In this document: one piece after another, positions 57,366 to 64,000 of the stretch | Layout of the letters: each line of letters begins with the position of its first letter | Position numbering within the stretch: position 1 is the first letter of the stretch | Assembly: GCA_025766275.1 (NCBI GenBank) | Contig: JAFKAC010000040.1 | Span: forward strand, 496,001-560,000 | Length of the DNA stretch: 64,000 bases | Reading direction: 5' to 3' | DNA from: Lactarius indigo | Lineage: Eukaryota > Basidiomycota > Agaricomycetes > Russulales > Russulaceae | Position numbers and translations under genes: made by a program | Notes under the pieces: model-generated | Database searches by the model: none | The model's input: only the letters and a program-made list of their open reading frames with translations | What the model was told of the DNA's origin: nothing

Positions 57366-60300
57366 TCAACTATACCCAGACCCATTCCTCCATTGTGCAG
57401 CATGCTGGGAGAGCAGTCGTACAATTTCCTGCTGTTTGGGTCCACGGGCTACGCCAGATGCGGTCGTTCCACCGAGGTTGCGCAGCTGCGCATCGGCGCC
57501 GCAGTCTATCAAGAGCTGTACTACGCCTAAGTGTCCTTCCCCCCAACCTCCTGATGCTAGGTGTAATGGGGTCAAACCATCGTTATTCTGGGGATTGACC
57601 GCCGCATTGCGCTCGAGTAGTATTCGGGAAACCCCGAGACGACCGAACTCCGCCGCCCAATGCAGCGGAGTGTTTCTCTTGTTGTCGCGGACCTCCGCAT
57701 CCGCATTGTGGTCCAGAAAATACCGCACAATATCAAGGTGGCCATTTGCCGATGCCAATATAAGTGGAGTATATCCGTTGAAATTCCGGGCCTCGACCTC
57801 TGCATTGTGCTCGAGTAGCATCCGAGCAACCTCGAGGTGCCCGTTGGCGGCTGCCAAGTGCAGTGGGGTCCAGCCGTACTTGTCCTTGGAGTTCACGTCC
57901 GCACCGCAGTCGAGTAGCCAATTTGCGGCAGTGAGGCGTCCGTGTTGCGACACAAGGTGAAGTGGGGTCTTCTTGTGCACATCGAGGGCATTCACGTCAG
58001 CGCCGCGTTCTCTAAGGAGCTGGGCGACCTCGATGTGGCTGTTGAACAGTGTCGCATGAAGCGGAGTCCCATAGCGACCGGACTGAGCACTTAGGTGCTG
58101 TGGATGTTTGTCAATGAGGCGCTTTACAAGACCATGGAATCCGCAGATTGCAGCATAATATAAGGGAGATGCTGAGGTCAGTTGCGCGCCAGGGTGATTC
58201 ATCAGCCGAGAGAGAATGCGAAGAGCTTCCGATTGGGGCTTGTCTATGTCATGGATTCGGACCCACGCTGGAAAATATGGCTTGTTCATGTCGAAGAAAT
58301 AGTCCATTGCGTCCTTTACGAGTATTTCCATATTCCCGACCTTGGCGTGCTCAACCCAATATTCGCCAGCATATCGAACAAGAGGTACGTCGCGTTGGTC
58401 TTCGGTGTGTTCATCCAGGTAGAGTAGGACGCCGAGACAAACCTGGGCAAGAATCATGCTGGAAGGTCCGATGGGAATATAAAACCGGGACACCTCCTCT
58501 GTGCAACTCGCGAGCCGATTCGATGTCAGGAATTCCTTTACGGAGAAATGCGAGAATTGAACAATCCGGGAGCCATTGTCGATGATCACGTTAACCAAAC
58601 TAGAACACGCTGACAACACCGCTTCTTCTCGGTCTTCCCAGCGCCAATCCGCGATCACTTTCGGGATCCCACCTGAACTGATTTCAAACGCAAGCACTTC
58701 TGCGAGCTCCTCAACCCGGAGTGGACGACGGGCCACTGCGAGGCATTGCAAAAGCCGGTATGCGTGCTCCCGGTTCGCATTGTCGATCTCCTTCAGGATA
58801 CGCTTGTATGTCTCGTCCAGTGATTTGGGCAATTCCCCGAGGATACGACGTAGATTGGTCGGGAAACAGTGCCGCAGCACCTCTAATTGACAATAAACCC
58901 ACCGAAACCTGTGTGAGAGCATGAGACTGTGAGGCGACCGTAAGCATTTAAAGATACTCTTACATGCCGTCTGCTTTCCCTGTGAGTTTCTTGATTACCA
59001 TATCCCTTTCCTCGTCTCGCCATCTCTTCATCCTTCTGTCCGAGCGAACAACATCGGAAACGTAATCAACAATATCCTGTTCTTGTCCGCTTTCATCGTG
59101 GAGGGATACTTGTTGAGTTGCCAAAGGCTCGAGCACGGCACGAATGTCGAACTCCGGTCGGCTTGTGATACATAGCCGCAAAGTTGGATGGCGAAGCTTG
59201 ACGAAATCGTCCACAAGGTCCAGTAACGTTTCACGTGGCGATGGTAATCCAGAACCGTACGGGCATTCATCAAGAGCGTCCAGGATAAAATAGATTGGTA
59301 CTGGTCCCGCGGTCGTTAGCATATGCTTGACGCACTGTGAAAGTGAGTCGTTGGTTGGTTGTTCCGTTCCTTGTTTGTGTATAGAGTACAAGGAGAAAAG
59401 AGCGTCAAAGAATATGTCAGATTGATCGGAGAGTTGGACTAGAAGGGATGATAATAAAGCGCGGGAGTTCTGCTTCGCTTTGTCTTGGAAATCGAAGTAA
59501 AAATAGGCCAAGAAAGCCGGCCCGGGATTGGATACGGATTTGATATCGCGGATAATTACAGAGCTTGTTGATCATATAAGTTCAACTAGGGCACAACTCG
59601 GCGGGGGTAGCGCACCTGAGAATACTCTTCCCAGCACCAGCTATAAATCCAGGAGTCATCAGTGATAATTAAGACCCAGATGGTGACGGGATACGTACGT
59701 TTCCCGTGGATCCATAACAAAGAGCCAGATTTTTTCCAATTTGCGAGGGTGTTCCCTTTGGTGCACCACGATGCGGTACCCTCGTGATGAGCACGTGACG
59801 CGGCGTTGTAATTGACAGATGGATCGGGGGGAGCGATCCATTTTCGAAGCTTCGTGCGTAACTTATTCCCTGTAAGAGAGGGTCAAAGTTTGGTGGTCGG
59901 CTGAGGCTATAAGATGACAAGATGACGAACGGTTTACGTTGCTGACTTGGTCGATGACTTGTTGAATCGCTAATCCGTTCTCCTTTACATCTAACGAAGT
60001 AGAAAGCCGATGTCAGACTCGGGGGCTGGCTAACACAGGTATAACTCACCTTGAGTGACTGAACCTACTTTGTTGTCGACGCTCCAGACCCTATCGTCGA
60101 TACCCGCTACTTTCGTATTGAGACTCTGCACCCTCTCACCGACGCCGTCCACCTTGTCATCGATGCCACGAGTGATCATCAGGGCCTCTACTGCTGCCAT
60201 CCGAGCCTCCTCTTGCGTCAATCGGTCCAGTCGCTGAAGTGCATCCTCAACATCCTTTCTTCCAACCAACTCCTTGAGATACTTCTCTGTATGAAGGTCA

Positions 60301-60982
60301 ATTATCTCAGGTGTATTGACAGGAGCGGGCATACTCATTCGCCTCTGCCCAATTTCCTTCGTCACGATCCCAAGGATCGAGAGAACCTCAACCATGATCT
60401 TTACGATAATGTCCGTCATGGCTGCCGTCGGCCTGACATCTATATATCTTTCAAGCCGCTTAAAAAAGTATTCCATGCGGACAAAGAGGTCTGCAAGAGC
60501 ATCTTGGCTAGCACGGACGCCCTTGACAGCCTATGACATAGAGGTGTCAACAAAAACACGCGGGCCGGGTCAGGAAAGAGGTTTACTTGGAGGAGGATGC
60601 CAATCCCAGTAAAAATGGCTTTCGCAGGTGGGAATGCCTGTAGTCATACACGTCAGAGGGTAGGCCTCAATTGGGTCGATATCTCGCCATTTACCAGCCC
60701 AACACCCTCACCGAGGGTCGCAGAGAAAGCGTACAGGACGTTTACAGTGGGATCCAGCCACTTTGTCAACTCTTCATCTGCGCTATGAGATTGGTCGAAC
60801 GCTTGGACTTGAGCCCGAAGAATCGCAAGAATGGCACCCGGTGAGTCGCAAGATTGGAGCTGAACGGCTAGGGGGTGATAGGCGATGTCTTTCTTCGTCT
60901 GCTTCTTATACGCTTCCAAAGCAGCTCCGAAGATTGTCCCAAAGCCTGTAGAAGATGTAGCGGTAGACGGAACTTGGGACAT
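57366..60982 (-). CDS. NLR-like gene F: complete Goodbye-NACHT-winged helix-ankyrin receptor
   Basis: The only complete open copy: 1072 residues from exons 60982-60695, 60637-60587, 60530-60050, 59990-59931, 59869-59699, 59640-59616, 59563-58964 and 58908-57366 (introns 52-61 nt). Goodbye domain 1-240; five-heptad linker about 240-275. NACHT has Walker A GKPGAGKS (about 348-355, coded across exons 5 and 6), Walker B YFILDALDE (about 450-458) and CITSRPE (about 490-496). The winged helix starts about 560 (RWVYCQLEVLRHCFP, ELPKSLDETYKRILKEIDNA), followed by RIVQFSHFSVKEFLTSNRL. Eight ankyrin repeats run from about 807, ending QWRNGSGYS. STAND proteins of this type are nucleotide-dependent switches that oligomerise after ligand sensing by the repeats; a role in non-self recognition is a family-level inference. 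Confidence 0.92.
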
Positions 60983-61123
60983 AGTGTTGGTTGAAGGTGC
61001 CTGGGTGAATACTTCGGGAATGACTTGAACGTGGTGATCGCACCGGGAAGGGAACGTAAAGGGTACCAATTCGCACGCGGCACATGAATTACGGTGGGAT
61101 GCCTCATGTGCAACAGATAGCCG

Positions 61124-61140
61124 CCCTAATATTCCCAGGG
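61124..61140 (-). promoter_or_regulatory. Conserved upstream dyad, gene F
   Basis: CCCTAATATTCCCAGGG, about 145 bp before the ATG of F, preceded by GATAGCCG. Confidence 0.45.
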
Positions 61141-61242
61141 ATCTTGCCATTAGACGCGCGCACGCAATGCCGTCGACCTTGAACTTGACTGTGGCTAGCC
61201 TAAGATGTAATTGACTCGCAGGAGAGCGTCACACGTAGATTC

Positions 61243-61321
61243 CTTTTTTTTTTAAAAAAAAACAGTATTTATTCCAGGACAGAGCATAGCTCAAGACCGG
61301 TCTTCAGACATAGTAGATGTA
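61243..61321 (-). mobile_element. 79-bp LINE-type 3' end insertion, minus orientation
   Basis: Flanked by the 15-bp duplication GTCACACGTAGATTC (61228-61242 and 61322-61336). On the minus strand it reads GAAGACCGGTCTTGAG and GTCCTGGAATAAATACTG, like the LINE 3' end (GAAGACCGGCTTTG, CCGGAATATAAAT). It then ends in about nine T followed by about ten A. Confidence 0.75.
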
Positions 61322-62068
61322 GTCACACGTAGATTCGTTCATCGCTCCAGGTAGGGTCTCGGGAAATCGAACAGCCTCTACGAGGACACTGTCTTGGCAC
61401 TTGCTCAGGCTAGTGCCAGCCTGAGTCTGTGTCCGTCTTGACACACTACACTAGCTGGCGAGGACAGTCTAAGGGCAGGTCTCCCTGTTTTTTCTAGTTT
61501 GGGATAAATCATTCTTGCGAGATCATGAGTGCCTCATCGTGACGGGGGCACGTCCACGGGGTAATGAGTAAAACAATTCGTACTTGGAAATTCTGGCTTA
61601 AGAGGTGAGTGAGAATCCGCGGGAGGGCGGGGATGCCCTTGGGAATGCCCGTCATTGGCGCTTGAGAGTAAACAAGGATATTATATCGACAGTCAAGTAT
61701 TACATCCGGATCAGGTCTCCATATGTGTGTGAAGTGTGTGAAACTCATGGGCCTTATGGGGCCGACAATCGGTTGAACCGAGATGCTTGAAGATAGTTTT
61801 TACGAATCACACTGCCGCTCTCGAAAACGACTGATCGCTGTATCTTGCGGTGGAATTCTCGACTCAAATATAGGTACATAAAATGATGACATGGGGACAG
61901 TACAGTTACACGTTATAGGACCGGAATCGGGAAGGAATTTGCACATTCTACTAAGTATTTCACTACATAGCTGATAATAGGCTCTGGTGAATCGCTGCAG
62001 TCAGAGTTGATGTATAGTAGTAGGGCGAACCACTTACACATGCCAGTGTTTAAACATATCTCGGTCGT

Positions 62069-64000
62069 TCATTCAGTGGCGTATCGGGAGAGCAATCGTA
62101 CAATACTGTGTCGTTCGGGGCCGCGAGCTACCTCGGATGCGGTTTTTCCCTTATTGTCACGAATCTGCGCATCCGCGCCGTGGTCTAGCAAGAGCTGAAC
62201 AACGACCGCAGATCCTTCCTCCCATCCTTCTGACGCCAGGTGTAACGGGGTAGATCCCTCATCATTCTGGGAATCAATCTCCGCATCGAGATCGAGGAGT
62301 ATTCGAGCAACTTCGAGCTGACCCGCAAGCGCTGCACAATGCAGCGGAGTGTCTCCGTCGTCATCGCGCACATATGCATCTGCGTGGTGGTCCAGTAAAA
62401 GCTGTACAACATCAGTGTTTCCACATTCCGATGCAAGGAGAAGTGGGGTAGATCCGTGATAATCCCGGGAATTGACTTTCGCTTTGCGCTCGAGAAGTAT
62501 CCGAGTAACCTCGAGGTGGCCCTTAATCGCTGCAAAATGTAGTGGGGTCTTTCGCTTGTTGTCACGGATATGCGGATCCGCACCGTGGTCCAGCAAGAGC
62601 CGCACGACGACCTCACATCCTTCCTTCCTTCCTTCTGACGCTAGGTGTAACGGGGTAGATCCTCCGTTATTCTGGGAATTGACCTCCGCGTTGAGATTGA
62701 GAAGTATTCGAACAACCTCCAGCTGACTCGCGAGCGCTGCGCAATGCAGTACAGTATCTCCGTCGTCATCGCGCACATACGCATCAGCCTTGTGGTCAAG
62801 CAATAATTTCACAACCTCGAGGTGGTCATGTTCCGACGCAAGAAGAAGTGGGGTGGATCCATGGTGATCCCGGGAATTGACCTTCGCATTGCGCTCGAGT
62901 AGTATCAGGGCAACATCACGGCGGTCGTTGGCTGCGGCGTAATGCAGTGCGGTCCGTCCCTCCTTGTTGCGGACATGCACATCTGCGTTGTGGTCGAGCA
63001 ATAACCGCACAAAGTCGTGGTGTCCATTCGACGACGCAATAGAAAGAGGGGTAGATTCGCACTTGTCACGGGCGTTGATGTCAACATCGCGTTCGAGTAG
63101 TAGCTGAGCAATTTTGATGTGGCCGTCAAACGCCGCAATATGCAGTAAATTGTTTCCACTTTCGTCGAGAACATGGGGATTCGCGTTATGGTCCAGTAAT
63201 AACCGTATAGCATCAGGGTATCCACGAAACGACGCACAGAGTAGTGGGGTAGATCCGTCGTCAGTCCGGCCATTGACTTCTGCATTGTGTTCAAGGAGCA
63301 TCCGACAAACCTCGAGGTGACCGCGAGCCGCTGCGAAATGCAGGGAAGTCCAGCCGTCCTTCATTGGAGCGTTCACGTCTGCACCAAGCTCCAGCAACCA
63401 CTTCCCGACCTTGAGATGTCCCCCCCTCGAAGCGTGGTGTAGTGGAGTCCAATTGCCGGAAGACCGTGAATTTATGTTGGCGCCATGCGCGACTAGCAAC
63501 TGCGCAACCTTGAGATTCCCACTGAGCGCAGATGCATGCAATGGAGTACCGCATATTCCGCCCCAGCCATTAACGTGCCGTGGATACTTGACTATTAGGC
63601 GTTCTGCTAGACCATGGAGTCCATACTCTGCGGCGAGGTATAAGGGAGTAGGTAAAGGTGGCAAAGCTCTTGGATTTTCAGACTCGGAGACTCCCGAGCG
63701 TGTGGTTAGGCCTTGTACCCGAGCCCATGCTGAAAAATGTGGCTTGTTCGTGTCGAAGAAACAATCCATCGCATTCTGTATTTTTGATTCCACATTCTCG
63801 ACTTGAGCATGTCGAAACCAATATTGAGTAGCGTATGGATAAAGAGGAATCTTTTCGACATTGTCTTTGTCGGTGCGGTCATCTAGGCGGAGAAAGACGC
63901 CGAGACAAGCCTGGGCAAGTATCGCGTGTGAAGCCTCGATGGGAATATGAAACCGGGACACCTCTTTCGGGGAACTCGCGAGGCGACTGGACGTCAAAAA
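62069..64000 (-). CDS. NLR-like gene G, partial: 16 ankyrin repeats, 5' part outside window
   Basis: Enters from the right edge within the VKEFLTS-type segment (LTSSRLASSPKEVSRFHIPI) and stays open to TAA at 62069 (SRYATE end). About 16 ankyrin repeats, including two successive four-repeat blocks (about 134 residues each), each ending in a longer STPLHLASEG...-type repeat, so it arose by internal duplication. It most resembles gene E before the repeats (HFSAW, WTPLHHASRGGHLKVGKWLL). Goodbye and NACHT exons are expected beyond 64000. No disabling change in the visible part. Confidence 0.88.
   Translation of the reverse strand, partial: FLTSSRLASSPKEVSRFHIPIEASHAILAQACLGVFLRLDDRTDKDNVEKIPLYPYATQYWFRHAQVENVESKIQNAMDCFFDTNKPHFSAWARVQGLTTRSGVSESENPRALPPLPTPLYLAAEYGLHGLAERLIVKYPRHVNGWGGICGTPLHASALSGNLKVAQLLVAHGANINSRSSGNWTPLHHASRGGHLKVGKWLLELGADVNAPMKDGWTSLHFAAARGHLEVCRMLLEHNAEVNGRTDDGSTPLLCASFRGYPDAIRLLLDHNANPHVLDESGNNLLHIAAFDGHIKIAQLLLERDVDINARDKCESTPLSIASSNGHHDFVRLLLDHNADVHVRNKEGRTALHYAAANDRRDVALILLERNAKVNSRDHHGSTPLLLASEHDHLEVVKLLLDHKADAYVRDDDGDTVLHCAALASQLEVVRILLNLNAEVNSQNNGGSTPLHLASEGRKEGCEVVVRLLLDHGADPHIRDNKRKTPLHFAAIKGHLEVTRILLERKAKVNSRDYHGSTPLLLASECGNTDVVQLLLDHHADAYVRDDDGDTPLHCAALAGQLEVARILLDLDAEIDSQNDEGSTPLHLASEGWEEGSAVVVQLLLDHGADAQIRDNKGKTASEVARGPERHSIVRLLSRYATE

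Larger units (their letters stand above)
60983..62068. other. Spacer 6 between NLR F and NLR G, without H2A.Z
   Basis: Only 1.1 kb, against 3.5-5.7 kb between the other neighbouring genes. It holds the dyad block, a short LINE-like insertion (61243-61321) and sequence like the tail regions next to NLR G. H2A.Z and the unknown frame are absent. Confidence 0.6.

Noticed and set aside
1..64000. CRISPR array, bacterial operon or viral genome
   Set aside because: Introns, LTR and LINE elements and histone relics show a nuclear fungal locus; the regular repeats are ankyrin-coding, heptad-coding or LTRs.

Overview
The window is eukaryotic and almost certainly from a filamentous basidiomycete (an agaricomycete-type mushroom fungus). 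Genes are split by many 52-61 nt introns with GTNNGT donors, CTAAC-like branch points and AG acceptors. The main family is the fungal Goodbye-NACHT-ankyrin STAND (NLR-like) architecture, and the mobile elements are chromodomain Ty3/gypsy, Ty1/copia, poly(A) LINEs and MITEs. No species can be named from the sequence alone.

Layout. Seven NLR-like genes (here A to G) stand head to tail on the minus strand: A (<1-2430), B (6863-24121, split by a 13.8 kb insertion), C (29902-35005, split by a LINE), D (39147-42729), E (48392-53356), F (57366-60982) and G (62069->64000). Each shares the exon plan Goodbye domain (exons 1-3), heptad linker, P-loop on a 25-nt micro-exon, NACHT core exon, then one long exon with winged-helix and ankyrin repeats. 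Only F reads through intact and complete. A has a nonsense codon, B and C carry transposons, D has a frameshift and a lost splice acceptor, and E has a 2-nt frameshift. A and G run off the window.

Between the NLR genes are related spacers of about 2.8-4.2 kb. Five of the six contain, on the plus strand, a copy of a three-exon histone variant H2A.Z gene, all decayed (5505-6025, 27138-28372, 37836-38350, 46924-47435, 56198-56475). The amplified unit was therefore NLR + spacer + H2A.Z, not the NLR alone. A dyad motif CCCTGATATTCCCAGGG lies about 100-155 bp upstream of every NLR start, and spacers 1-4 also keep a minus-strand reading frame I cannot identify.

Mobile DNA. In gene B a copia element (8022-21787, identical 255-bp LTRs, 5-bp TSD) landed in the ankyrin exon, and its gag-pol ORF was then split by a gypsy chromovirus (9805-17676, 569-bp LTRs, 5-bp TSD). 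The gypsy element has gag, pol with chromodomain, and an extra 3' ORF rich in zinc knuckles. Removing each element with one TSD copy restores the reading frame below it exactly. Others are a 1.5-kb 5'-truncated LINE in the NACHT exon of C, three more LINE-like tails with TSDs, two LTR-like solo insertions, a 705-bp PIF/Harbinger-like MITE in an H2A.Z copy, and two Tc1/mariner-like MITEs.

Interpretation. The locus looks like a fast-evolving birth-and-death cluster of immune or allorecognition-type receptors. Ankyrin number varies from 8 to about 22, the linker has 2-6 heptads, and B and C share a gene-conversion tract. The cluster has dragged a chromatin gene with it and become a transposon sink. 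The function of these NLRs is inferred from family knowledge; nothing here identifies a ligand.
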